64,000 nucleotides of DNA from Fluviicola sp. (GTDB lineage: Bacteria > Bacteroidota > Bacteroidia > Flavobacteriales_D > Crocinitomicaceae): the NCBI GenBank assembly GCA_029866325.1, contig JARWZO010000031.1:1-64000 (forward strand), in the 5' to 3' direction. The notes below the pieces were generated by a model that was not told the origin of the DNA, did not search any database, and saw only the letters and a list, made by a program, of their open reading frames with translations. Made by a program: the position numbers and the translations under genes. Below are positions 54,842 through 63,230 of the stretch, piece after piece. The first letter of the stretch is position 1. Each line of letters opens with the position of its first letter.

Positions 54842-55384
54842 ATGAAAACAGCATCTTACTTCGTAATCGCATTGCTTTTAGTCTCGAGTGCCTGTGGTGA
54901 ATCCGGAAAAAAGAAAATCATCTCAGTTGAGAAGAAAGAAGTGCTCAAGCAACCCGTTCAGGTAATGGCCAATCGCGAAATGTCGATTGAAGTTGTAGGT
55001 ATGAGCTGTGAACATGCGTGCGGTGGTGCAATCCGAATGGCGCTGAAAGAAACCGGAGCTGTGGATCGTTGTTCGTTTGACTTCAAGGAAGACCGTGCAA
55101 AAAACACCGCTTTCATTACCTTTGATAAAGACAAGATTTCGGCAGATAAAATCATTTCGATTATCGAGAAGGTAAACAACAACCAATTTACTACCTCTAA
55201 TCCAACAACCAAAACGATGGATAAAGTTGAAGCAGAATCATCTACTACTTCTTCTTCCAATGAAACATCTTCACTTCCGCGAAAAAGCACCACTATTGAA
55301 GACGTGAGTGAATATACGCCCGAAGATGCTTCGTTTGAATTTCCTAACCTTCTTGAATTGTTTTCCAACCTTGTTTCGCTTTAA
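54842..55384 (+). CDS. Lipoprotein with a heavy-metal-associated (HMA) domain
   Basis: The protein has 180 residues from ATG 54842, where the lipoprotein signal begins (LLLVSSAC, Cys 18). An HMA-like domain lies at about 45-115: SIEVVGMSCEHACGGAIRMAL with a CxxxC in place of the usual CxxC, then VDRCSFDFKEDRAKNTAFITFD. A Ser/Thr-rich linker and an acidic tail follow. HMA domains bind copper or other soft metals; with the altered spacing, metal binding is plausible but not certain. It is monocistronic and followed after 30 bp by an esterase gene. Confidence 0.82.
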   Translation: MKTASYFVIALLLVSSACGESGKKKIISVEKKEVLKQPVQVMANREMSIEVVGMSCEHACGGAIRMALKETGAVDRCSFDFKEDRAKNTAFITFDKDKISADKIISIIEKVNNNQFTTSNPTTKTMDKVEAESSTTSSSNETSSLPRKSTTIEDVSEYTPEDASFEFPNLLELFSNLVSL

Positions 55385-55414
55385 CCAACGGCAGAAACTT
55401 CGTAGCTTTGGCGC

Positions 55415-56176
55415 ATGAAATTGTTTCATCGCATTCTTGGAGAAGGACAACCTTTGTTGATTCTTCACGGTTTATTCGGTCATTCAGACAATTGGCAAAC
55501 GCACGCCAAAAAACTGGCAGAATACTATCAGGTAGTTTTAATCGATCAGCGCAACCACGGACATTCCGATTGGAGTGACGAATTCTCGTATGATCTATTG
55601 GCCGAAGATTTGCACGAACTCATCAGCGATTTGGGTTTACAGAAAATCATTCTTTTGGGGCATTCCATGGGTGGAAAAACAGCCATGCGTTATGCGCAAC
55701 TGCATCCTGAATTGCTGGAAAAACTCATCGTGGTTGACATGGGAGTGAAAGCCTATCCGCCACACCATACCGAAATTCTGGAAGGGCTGAGCAAAGTCGA
55801 TTTAACGATTGTAAAAAGCCGTAGTGAAGTAGAAGCTATTTTGTTGCCTTATGTTCCTGTAGACGGAACGCGCCAGTTTCTGATGAAAAACCTGTATTGG
55901 AAAGACAAAACGCAACTGGCCTGGCGCATGAATGTTCCCGTATTGGAACGCGAAATGGACGCAATCTTGGCAGCCATTCCAACAGACGAAGTATTGATTC
56001 AAACCTTGTTTATTCGCGGCGAGCTCTCCAACTACATTCGCGACGAAGACATTCCAGACCTCGAAGATCAATTCCCCGATTCGGATGTGATCACGGTTCC
56101 CAATGCCGGTCACTGGGTTCATGCCGAAGCACCTGAAGCATTTGTTAACGCGGTGCTGGAGTTTTGTTTGCGGTAA
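55415..56176 (+). CDS. Alpha/beta hydrolase (YbfF-like esterase)
   Basis: The 253-residue protein has HG oxyanion motif (LLILHGLFGHSDNW), the DQRNHGHSDW motif typical of YbfF-type esterases, nucleophile elbow GHSMGGKTAM, and catalytic His in NAGHWVHAEAPEAF. It ends VLEFCLR. The last 32 bp overlap the 3' end of the convergent secreted-protein gene. A copy of the last 14 codons recurs at 57094-57138. It is soluble, with no signal peptide; the substrate is unknown. Confidence 0.92.
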   Translation: MKLFHRILGEGQPLLILHGLFGHSDNWQTHAKKLAEYYQVVLIDQRNHGHSDWSDEFSYDLLAEDLHELISDLGLQKIILLGHSMGGKTAMRYAQLHPELLEKLIVVDMGVKAYPPHHTEILEGLSKVDLTIVKSRSEVEAILLPYVPVDGTRQFLMKNLYWKDKTQLAWRMNVPVLEREMDAILAAIPTDEVLIQTLFIRGELSNYIRDEDIPDLEDQFPDSDVITVPNAGHWVHAEAPEAFVNAVLEFCLR

Positions 56177-56939
56177 GTGCTTTTTTACTAAGTTGATATC
56201 CAATAGTGATACTCGTTTCATTTCCTAAATACGCATCATCTTTTCCGATACCTATTCCCCAATACTCACTTCTAGAGTGATCTGTAGTAGAGGAGGCTAA
56301 AATATTGAAATGGAAATCATCTCTAAATCGCGGGGTTTTAAACGCAAAAAATGAAACAGATGGGTGAATCCAAACTCGGCCAATGTTAATTCGTGGACCT
56401 AAAGTAACTCCGAAATAGGCGAAAATATTTTTGGTTTTAAGTACCCTGAATGGTTCTGTACTTACAGAAATACCTATTTTGTGATAATAATAGTTCCACT
56501 CTTTGTGCCGGATTAACCAATCGGTTTGAACGAAAGCTCCAAAATACAATTGAAGTTTAGAATTTCTGCCAAACAATCGACCAGCTTGTAATCTTGTCCC
56601 TAAATAATTCTGTTTTACTTCTGCACTACTAGTATATGATACTAGCTGAAAGTCACCCCCACACCATGTATAAGTAGTTGAATTCTTGTCATAACTCGTC
56701 CTTTTATTAGTTGAAGCAATGTTCACGCTAAAAAACCATTTTTTCAATTGTTTACTAACACCTAATTCTAACGGAAAAGTCATTGTATAGTGTCTCGAAT
56801 AACCATAATCAAAGCTTTTGTTTCTTTCAAATAACGGCAATGGATACTCTGTGTGATAACGAGTTCCCGCAGTTACAAACAGTTGAGCGATTGTATTTTT
56901 GCAACAAAGAAGTAAGAAAATGATAATGGCGTATTTCAT
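56145..56939 (-). CDS. Secreted outer-membrane-type protein, tandem paralogue 1
   Basis: The 264-residue protein has a signal peptide (1-18, ending NTIA) and alternating strands typical of an outer-membrane barrel (KKWFFSVNIAS, then NYLGTRLQAG, FGAFVQTDWLI, ITIGYQLSKK). No family is recognised. It is paralogous to the gene at 57107-57889; both share QTDWL and the tail NKTPAP. It is convergent with the esterase, overlapping by 32 bp, the same overlap as between its paralogue and the esterase remnant. Confidence 0.78.
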   Translation of the reverse strand: MKYAIIIFLLLCCKNTIAQLFVTAGTRYHTEYPLPLFERNKSFDYGYSRHYTMTFPLELGVSKQLKKWFFSVNIASTNKRTSYDKNSTTYTWCGGDFQLVSYTSSAEVKQNYLGTRLQAGRLFGRNSKLQLYFGAFVQTDWLIRHKEWNYYYHKIGISVSTEPFRVLKTKNIFAYFGVTLGPRINIGRVWIHPSVSFFAFKTPRFRDDFHFNILASSTTDHSRSEYWGIGIGKDDAYLGNETSITIGYQLSKKALTANKTPAPR

Positions 56940-57093
56940 TGTTATGCTATTAAAAAAGAAATATAGCTAATAATCACTGCAACTAGCATTAGATTTCACA
57001 AACGCACGTTTTTTTTTGACTAACGTATAGGTTCATCAAACGAACGGTCTTTTGACCTTATAGAAAAACGCTTTAATCTAAAAACCCTATGTA

Positions 57094-57138
57094 CCGAAAG
57101 CCTTGGTTAATTTGGTGCTGGAGTTTTGTTTGAGGTAG
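57094..57138 (+). pseudogene. Remnant of the esterase gene 3' end
   Basis: The frame reads PKALVNLVLEFCLR and a stop, compared with PEAFVNAVLEFCLR and a stop at the end of the esterase gene (56132-56176). Twelve of 14 positions are very close or equal. It lies antisense to the 3' end of the paralogue at 57107, with the same 32-bp overlap as the intact pair. The rest of the gene is missing. Confidence 0.85.
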
Positions 57139-57889
57139 GGACTTTTTTGCCAAAACGATAACCAATGCTGATGCCACATTCATTGGCAACATATTGACTT
57201 AGTATTCCCAACGAATTAACAGCATAAAACGATTCATCGAAGGCATGTGGCCAGCCATCGGTAGTACCGCTTATCACGGTATTGATGACCCGAGGTTCCT
57301 TGTAAAAACTAAGACCAAACTGAATTTCAGCGTAAAACCGTGGCAAAAAGTAGAATCGTGATTTGATCAATACGTTCCAATAGAAATACTGATCAACTGC
57401 GACAGCTGCATCAGGAGTTCCATGATTATAAGGGAAAGGATAGGTAGTCGTCTCTGTATAGTTAGATTCGGTTTCCGAAACCAGCCAATCAGTTTGAACC
57501 GATGCTCCTATTAACAAATTGAATCGCTCTTTATGATTGATTACATAATCGACGCCAATTCTGCAACCGACATAATTCAAGGCGACATCTACCGAACGTT
57601 TTGTACTGTACCATCCATTAGAACTTCCAAAAGAACCTTGCATATTTGTTGTCCAACTCGAATTAAGTGATTCTTCAAAAGTTGATTCTGTAATGGCCGC
57701 ATGAACGTGAAACCACTTCGATTGCCAGGAACCTCCTACTCCCCAATTAGCATACGACGTAAATGGCGTATCCGTATCCGAGAAAAATCGATTCGAATTT
57801 CGTTGAATGAATGTATGTACTCCAAACTGCGCAGACAAATCGCTAGAAAGCATCAAAAAGGCAATGAAGGCTAGAATATATCTGTTCAT
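57107..57889 (-). CDS. Secreted outer-membrane-type protein, tandem paralogue 2
   Basis: The 260-residue protein has a signal peptide (1-20, ending SDLSA) and barrel-like strands (SKWFHVHAAIT, NYVGCRIGVD, IGASVQTDWLVS, ISIGYRFGKK). It shares with the gene at 56145 the blocks NY.G.R, QTDWL and the C-terminal NKTPAP, but is otherwise well diverged. It is an older tandem copy, made together with the esterase tail. Its neighbour upstream, in the same direction, is a TonB-domain protein gene 65 bp away. Confidence 0.78.
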   Translation of the reverse strand: MNRYILAFIAFLMLSSDLSAQFGVHTFIQRNSNRFFSDTDTPFTSYANWGVGGSWQSKWFHVHAAITESTFEESLNSSWTTNMQGSFGSSNGWYSTKRSVDVALNYVGCRIGVDYVINHKERFNLLIGASVQTDWLVSETESNYTETTTYPFPYNHGTPDAAVAVDQYFYWNVLIKSRFYFLPRFYAEIQFGLSFYKEPRVINTVISGTTDGWPHAFDESFYAVNSLGILSQYVANECGISIGYRFGKKVPTSNKTPAPN

Positions 57890-57953
57890 ATCAAGAGTAT
57901 GATAAAGTTATCTGAAATAGTTGGAAGAACATTCGCATCATACTGTAATTGAT

Positions 57954-59096
57954 TTAAGGCAGTTTAAACGCCACAGGCAAGTTAAAAACCGAATTGACTG
58001 GTTTTCCACCAATTTTACCGGGTTTCCATTTCGGCATTGATTTTACCATTCGAATGGCTTCTTGGTCACAATCATCGCAATCAGGAACGCCTCTTAACAC
58101 TTTTACATTCGAGATATTACCTGTTTTACTCACAATAAACTGCAAAAAACATTTCCCTTCTAATCCTTGCTCTATAGCAACTTCAGGGATTTTCAGGTTG
58201 GCATCAATGAATGCTTTTAAGGCAGTCATTCCTCCTAGAAATTCAGGCGATTCTTCAACATAAGTGTGGACCACATCATCTGACACCGGTGGTGGTGGCG
58301 ATGGCATGGGTACTTCTTCAAATCCATCTGCTTCTTCATAATCCAAGTTAGACCAATCCATTTTCGGTTGCTTTTCGTTTGGAAAGACCTCCGGAAAAAC
58401 GGTACTATACTGCTCATCGAAACCTTTAGGACCATTCTTAGCGAAGTTATCTTTGGCGATCTGCAAAACTTGTTCTAACTCATGCTGTTTTAATTCAAGA
58501 GCTGCTGTTTCAATGCGCCATTTTTCTTCTTCGCTTTTCAACCAGACACAATCTTCTTTAAACAGTGAAAAAAAGCGAGGTAGTTGCTGATTAAACAACG
58601 AATATTGCCCTATTTTACCATTCATTTCAACAATTGTCTTTGAGAGTAACTCGTTTTGCTCGCTAACGTTAAGATTATCCAGACTGAGATCAAAAGATCG
58701 TTCTCTAATCATATCCAATTCCTCATATTTTTGAGAAAGCTTTTCAAACACTTCGCGCTCGCTAGGAAGATTGAGCAGTTCAACGGATTGAATTGTAAAT
58801 GTGAGTGTCTTGTCGATTCCCAACAATGCACTTTTTTGAAAAAGGGTTATTGTTTTTGCTTTTGCTTCTGTAACTTCTTTTAAAACAATAGAATAAGAAC
58901 GAATAACTTCAGATCCTACTTCACCGAGTTGTAGCAATTCTTGGTTAGAAGATGCATACAATCTTGCCAACGAATCATGCTTATGGAGCTTTGAAGCATA
59001 TTCCTGTTTCAGTAGTTTATTCGTTTTTCGGGCGCTTTGACTTGTTCCCGCAAACGGAAGCACACAAAACAGGAGTAAAAAGATCGATTTCGGCAT
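57954..59096 (-). CDS. Secreted TonB C-terminal domain protein
   Basis: The 380-residue protein begins with a signal peptide (1-19, ending FAGTS). A helical, coiled-coil region follows at about 25-220, then a Pro-rich linker (EVPMPSPPPPVSDD) and a TonB C-terminal domain at about 285-380 (FLGGMTALKAFIDANLKIP, then GKCFLQFIVSKTGNISNV, PKWKPGKIGGKPVN). TonB proteins normally couple the ExbBD motor to outer-membrane receptors through an N-terminal membrane anchor; here the anchor looks like a cleavable signal. So it may be periplasmic and not a classic energiser. Neighbours are the two paralogues downstream. Confidence 0.85.
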   Translation of the reverse strand: MPKSIFLLLFCVLPFAGTSQSARKTNKLLKQEYASKLHKHDSLARLYASSNQELLQLGEVGSEVIRSYSIVLKEVTEAKAKTITLFQKSALLGIDKTLTFTIQSVELLNLPSEREVFEKLSQKYEELDMIRERSFDLSLDNLNVSEQNELLSKTIVEMNGKIGQYSLFNQQLPRFFSLFKEDCVWLKSEEEKWRIETAALELKQHELEQVLQIAKDNFAKNGPKGFDEQYSTVFPEVFPNEKQPKMDWSNLDYEEADGFEEVPMPSPPPPVSDDVVHTYVEESPEFLGGMTALKAFIDANLKIPEVAIEQGLEGKCFLQFIVSKTGNISNVKVLRGVPDCDDCDQEAIRMVKSMPKWKPGKIGGKPVNSVFNLPVAFKLP

Positions 59097-59126
59097 TTTG
59101 GTAAATTTTGATTTTGTAGTATCAGC

Positions 59127-59180
59127 TTTTGTGGGGTCGCGATCACTTGTCAGCCTTAGGCTGATCGCGACCCCACAAAA
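59127..59180. repeat. Palindromic element with a 19-bp perfect stem
   Basis: The arms 59127-59145 and 59162-59180 (TTTTGTGGGGTCGCGATCA and its complement) pair perfectly. The loop holds GTCAGCCTTAGG, shared with elements at 35208 and 43513. No T-run follows on either side, so it is a repeat element more than a plain terminator. Confidence 0.8.
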
Positions 59181-59192
59181 AAACCTTGGTTA

Positions 59193-61262
59193 TTAGTTTT
59201 GATCCAATTTCTTTACCATCGTCAGGATAGTAGCAATTCCAACCAAAGGCTGATCGGTATCGTCTAACATTTCCACCAACCATTTCACCACTCCGCGTTG
59301 GATCAGTGTTTTCGGATCGGCTTCGTTTGGTGTAACATCAGAACTTATTTTCTCTTTGCAGGTAAATCGAATATGGATTTTCGTTCCTGCATAGACAGGT
59401 TTGGTAAAACGCAATTCATCGATACCGTAATTCAACAATACCGGATTAATCACGTAACTATCCACAAACAAACCTGCTGAAATGCTCATGATAAAGTACC
59501 CGTGCGCAACCTGCTCATCAAACATGGTTCCCTCAAAATTCGTATCGCGTTTGTGCGCATAGAAATTGTCTCCACTCAACGCAGCAAAAGCATCGATATC
59601 ATCTGCTGTGATCAATCTGCTTTCAGTAATCAACTGATCCCCCACATTCAATTCTTCAAAATGCTTCTTGAACGGATGAAGAGCATCAATCTTTCCTGCT
59701 GCACCTTGCTGGTATTGCTGTGTAATCTCTGTAATCGTTGTCGGGTGACCTTGAATAGCCGTTCGTTGCAAGTAATGCAACACACCGCGTTTTCCACCCA
59801 TTTCTTCTCCGCCTCCTGCTCTACCCGGACCACCGTGCGTTAGCAATGGCATCGGTGAACCGTGACCTGTACTTTCTTTGGCGCAGTCTTTATTCAATAC
59901 CATGATTCTACCATTCATGCAAGCAGCTTCTACTACAAACTCGCGCGCTTCTTTGTCATCGGCTGTTATAATAGAAGTCACCAACGAACCTTTGCCCATT
60001 TTGGTCAATTCGATAGCATCGTCGAGTGTTTTATATGGCATAATGGTTGAAACCGGTCCAAATGCTTCGATGGTATGCACATCTTGTTTGTCGAAAGGCT
60101 CATCGTTGCGGAACAAAATCGGCGAGAAAAACGCCCCTTTGTCTTTATCCGCTCCCACCACATCAAACGTATCCAAACTTCCGAATACCATTTGTTGAGA
60201 CAACGCCAATTGCTCTACAGAGGCGCGAACGCGATCAACTTGTAAACGCGATACAAGTGAGCCCATGCGCACACCTTCAACCGAAGGATCACCGATTTTT
60301 GTAGACCCCAAACGTGCCGCAACGGCTTGCTGTACTTCCTCCAGGTAATTTTCCGGTACCATGATTCGACGTACAGCCGTACATTTTTGCCCGGCTTTCA
60401 CCGTAATTTCTTTCGTTACTTCCTTCACAAACAAGTCAAACTCTTCTGTTCCCGGAGCAGCTTTCATCCCTAGTACCATGGCATTCAGGGAATCTGCTTC
60501 TAGGTTAAACGGCACCGATTCCTCAATCAAGCGTGGGTGTGCTCTCAGTTTTTTTCCTGTGTGGGCGCTACCGGTAAAAGTCACTACATCCTGCGAAGTA
60601 ACATGGTCAATGATTCCGCGACCGAAACCGCTTACCAATTGCAAGGCGCCTTCGGGCAAAATCTTCGAATCGATAATGTCTTTTACCATCACTTCAGTTA
60701 GAAAACTTGTTGCCTCAGAAGGTTTCACCACCGCAGGTACACCGGCCATTAAGTTCACCGCAATTTTTTCGAGCATTCCCCAAATCGGAAAGTTGAATGC
60801 ATTGATGTGAACGGCAACACCTTGCTTGGGTACCATGATATGATATCCGATAAACGTTCCGTTTTTTGATAAAGGAGCTGCTGTTCCGTCAACATAATAA
60901 GGTAAATCGGGAAACTGACGTCGGAGCGATGCATTGGCAAACAAGTTTCCGATTCCGCCTTCGATATCGATCCATGAATCGACCTTGGTGGCACCTGTCC
61001 AGGCACTGACTTGGTAATACTTATTTTTCTGTTCCATCAGAAACAACGCAAGCGCTTTCAGCATTTGTCCGCGTTCCTGAAACGTCATCTTACGCAGTGT
61101 GGACCCACCGATTTTTCGTCCGTAATTCAATACTGCTTCAAAATCGATTCCGGCACTTGATACCGACCCGATCTGATCACCCGAAATGGCATTATAAATA
61201 GTTGATTCCGTTCCTTCGCCTGCAACCCATTGTCCACAGACATAATTTTTCACTTCTATCAT
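59193..61262 (-). CDS. paaZ: Phenylacetate degradation bifunctional protein PaaZ
   Basis: PaaZ opens the ring of oxepin-CoA by its hydratase part and oxidises the aldehyde by its dehydrogenase part. The 689-residue protein has an aldehyde dehydrogenase domain (about 1-510) with catalytic Cys in KAGQKCTAVRRI (near 292) and Glu in PFNLEADSLN (near 253). A MaoC-like hydratase domain (about 530-689) carries Asp and His in LSGDNFYAHKRD. No other paa gene lies in this window. A full -33/-7 promoter is seen upstream. Confidence 0.93.
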   Translation of the reverse strand: MIEVKNYVCGQWVAGEGTESTIYNAISGDQIGSVSSAGIDFEAVLNYGRKIGGSTLRKMTFQERGQMLKALALFLMEQKNKYYQVSAWTGATKVDSWIDIEGGIGNLFANASLRRQFPDLPYYVDGTAAPLSKNGTFIGYHIMVPKQGVAVHINAFNFPIWGMLEKIAVNLMAGVPAVVKPSEATSFLTEVMVKDIIDSKILPEGALQLVSGFGRGIIDHVTSQDVVTFTGSAHTGKKLRAHPRLIEESVPFNLEADSLNAMVLGMKAAPGTEEFDLFVKEVTKEITVKAGQKCTAVRRIMVPENYLEEVQQAVAARLGSTKIGDPSVEGVRMGSLVSRLQVDRVRASVEQLALSQQMVFGSLDTFDVVGADKDKGAFFSPILFRNDEPFDKQDVHTIEAFGPVSTIMPYKTLDDAIELTKMGKGSLVTSIITADDKEAREFVVEAACMNGRIMVLNKDCAKESTGHGSPMPLLTHGGPGRAGGGEEMGGKRGVLHYLQRTAIQGHPTTITEITQQYQQGAAGKIDALHPFKKHFEELNVGDQLITESRLITADDIDAFAALSGDNFYAHKRDTNFEGTMFDEQVAHGYFIMSISAGLFVDSYVINPVLLNYGIDELRFTKPVYAGTKIHIRFTCKEKISSDVTPNEADPKTLIQRGVVKWLVEMLDDTDQPLVGIATILTMVKKLDQN

Positions 61263-61294
61263 GGTCTTTTAAATAGTCTCTTTGTTCACGTTAT

Positions 61295-61324
61295 CAAAGA
61301 TAGTTTCAAAAGTCGATTTACAAA
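61295..61324 (-). promoter_or_regulatory. Promoter of paaZ
   Basis: On the minus strand TTTG (61321-61324) and TATCTTTG (61295-61302) are spaced 18 bp, the clearest full Bacteroidota promoter in the window. The -7 box lies 32 bp upstream of the ATG. Confidence 0.65.
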
Positions 61325-61609
61325 CCACCCAATACGATCTATTTATCCGATTTATTGGTCGGGCTATTCGGAGTTCCTTTTAAGCCGCAACTCTCATTCG
61401 CTGATTTTATCGCAACCGATTGAACCCAATAAAGATAGGGCTGTACAGGACTTACAGAGCAGGTATTAATATTGGGGTAACATTAAAGTGATGTAAACAT
61501 AAAAACACAGCGAAAAGCGGAGTCAAATGCAGTTTCACTCGGGATTTCGGATACTTAAATCGCATTTCGGTGTACTTGGCTAAAAAGGAACTACATTAAA
61601 AGAATCATT

Positions 61610-61642
61610 TTTTCAATAATTAAATCCTTTTTACTATGTTTG
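61610..61642 (+). promoter_or_regulatory. Promoter of the ExbB/ExbD/TonB operon
   Basis: TATGTTTG at 61635-61642 matches the -7 consensus, with a weak TTTTC at 61610-61614 in the -33 position (20 bp spacing). The leader before the ATG at 61680 is about 30 nt. The rest of 61325-61609 holds no gene I can support. Confidence 0.5.
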
Positions 61643-61679
61643 ACCTCTAAACATGTAAAGTTTCAATAAAGACTAAATT

Positions 61680-62483
61680 ATGAGTAATAAAAAGACATCC
61701 GGAGGTTTTTCATCATTAGTAGCCTCAATTTCGATTGCTATCTCTTTGGTAATTGGTATCCTAGTTTATTTGTACATTTTCGGTGATCCGGGGAACTTCG
61801 TAAACCGTGATAACACGTTGGAGCCACTTGAAGGGAATTTCTTGGGAATTATCTACAAGGGTGGATTTATCGTACCTGTATTGGTTGCTATCAACTTAAT
61901 TATCATCATTTTCACTGTTGAGCGTTTTGTAACACTTGCAAAAGGAAAAGGAAAAGGTAACATCAACAACTTTGTTGTGAAAATCAAAGGTTACTTAGAA
62001 GAAAAAGACACGAAATCTGCTATCGCTGAGTGCGACAGACAACGTGGTTCTTTGGCAAACGTTGTTCGTGCAGGTTTGGAAAAATACGAGCATGTTCAAG
62101 GAGATACTTCAATGGACAAAGAACAAAAATTGGAGTTGTTGAAAAAAGAATTGGAAGAAGCTACTGCATTGGAATTGCCGATGTTGTCTAAAAACTTAGT
62201 AGTTCTTTCTACGTGTGCATCTATCGCTACCTTGATCGGTTTGATCGGAACGGTAATGGGGATGATCAAATCATTTGCTGCGATGGCAGGTGGTACGCCG
62301 GATACAGCTCAATTGGCAACTGGTATCTCTGAGGCCTTGATCAACACGGCTTTGGGTATTACAGGTTCTACAATTGCGATCATCATGTTCAACTTGTTCT
62401 CAACAAAAATTGACCAGATGACTTACAGCATGGACGAAGCGGCTTTCACCATCGTTCAGAATTTCTCTGCTACTGAGAAGTAA
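61680..62483 (+). CDS. MotA/TolQ/ExbB proton channel family protein
   Basis: ExbB-type proteins form the proton-conducting core of the motor that energises TonB. The 267-residue protein has three membrane spans (about 12-34, 58-80, 170-215). A cytoplasmic loop between spans 2 and 3 holds CDRQRGSLANVVRAGLEKY, and the end has LIGLIGTVMGMIKSF and ISEALINTALGI, the channel motifs. It heads an operon with two ExbD genes and a TonB gene, as in many Bacteroidota. Confidence 0.93.
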   Translation: MSNKKTSGGFSSLVASISIAISLVIGILVYLYIFGDPGNFVNRDNTLEPLEGNFLGIIYKGGFIVPVLVAINLIIIIFTVERFVTLAKGKGKGNINNFVVKIKGYLEEKDTKSAIAECDRQRGSLANVVRAGLEKYEHVQGDTSMDKEQKLELLKKELEEATALELPMLSKNLVVLSTCASIATLIGLIGTVMGMIKSFAAMAGGTPDTAQLATGISEALINTALGITGSTIAIIMFNLFSTKIDQMTYSMDEAAFTIVQNFSATEK

Positions 62484-62532
62484 TCAGAGATTGCTTAAGT
62501 AGTTTAGTATCAATATTTAACAAAAGAATAGG

Positions 62533-63228
62533 ATGCCTAAAATAAAAATGCCCAGAAGTGCTCCTTCCATCGACATGACGCCGATGGTGGACTTGGCTTT
62601 CTTGTTGGTAACATTCTTTATGCTTACGGCTAACTTCCGTACTGATGAACCTGTAACGGTTGACACGCCATCAAGTATCAGTGACATAGAAGTTCCTGTA
62701 AAACGGTTCATTCAAGTTACGGTAAACCGAGACGGGTTTGTCTTTTTCAATGCTTCAGGTGAGTCTACAAGACAACAAATGCTTGAGGAGATGCTGAAAA
62801 CATACAAAGTAACCCTGACAGCGGAACAAAAGAAAGAGTTTCTTAAAATGGGAAGTTTTGGTTGTTCCATGGCACAATTACCTCAGTATTTGGACATGTC
62901 ACCTGAAGAGCGTAAGGAATTAGGAAAAAAAGGATGGGAAGTTCCATCCGACACAACCCGCAATGAGCTGAGAGATTGGATTCGATTTGCCAATACAGCC
63001 TCTTTGGCGCAAGGTCAGATAGAATTCAAAGACGACGCAGCCAAGAAAACAAGTGAAGATCTTGATGTGAATGAATACAAACCGAAGTTTATTCTGAAGG
63101 TAGACGGAAAATCTAGCTATGCTTCTGCGAAGCGTGTGATTGAAACGTTTCGTGATCTAAAACGATTGAACCTCTATTTTGTAACTTCATTGGAAGAGAA
63201 TCCATATAACCGAAATAATCCCGATTAA
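62533..63228 (+). CDS. ExbD/TolR-type biopolymer transporter, first copy
   Basis: The 231-residue protein has one N-terminal span with the proton-relevant Asp 20 in MTPMVDLAFLLVTFF. A periplasmic ExbD domain follows, with a long insert (about 90-145, GSFGCSMAQLPQYLDMSPEE) that makes it longer than E. coli ExbD (141 residues). It is 49 bp after the channel gene and 2 bp before the second ExbD gene. The pair of ExbD proteins may form a mixed dimer in the motor (inference). Confidence 0.92.
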   Translation: MPKIKMPRSAPSIDMTPMVDLAFLLVTFFMLTANFRTDEPVTVDTPSSISDIEVPVKRFIQVTVNRDGFVFFNASGESTRQQMLEEMLKTYKVTLTAEQKKEFLKMGSFGCSMAQLPQYLDMSPEERKELGKKGWEVPSDTTRNELRDWIRFANTASLAQGQIEFKDDAAKKTSEDLDVNEYKPKFILKVDGKSSYASAKRVIETFRDLKRLNLYFVTSLEENPYNRNNPD

Positions 63229-63230
63229 TT

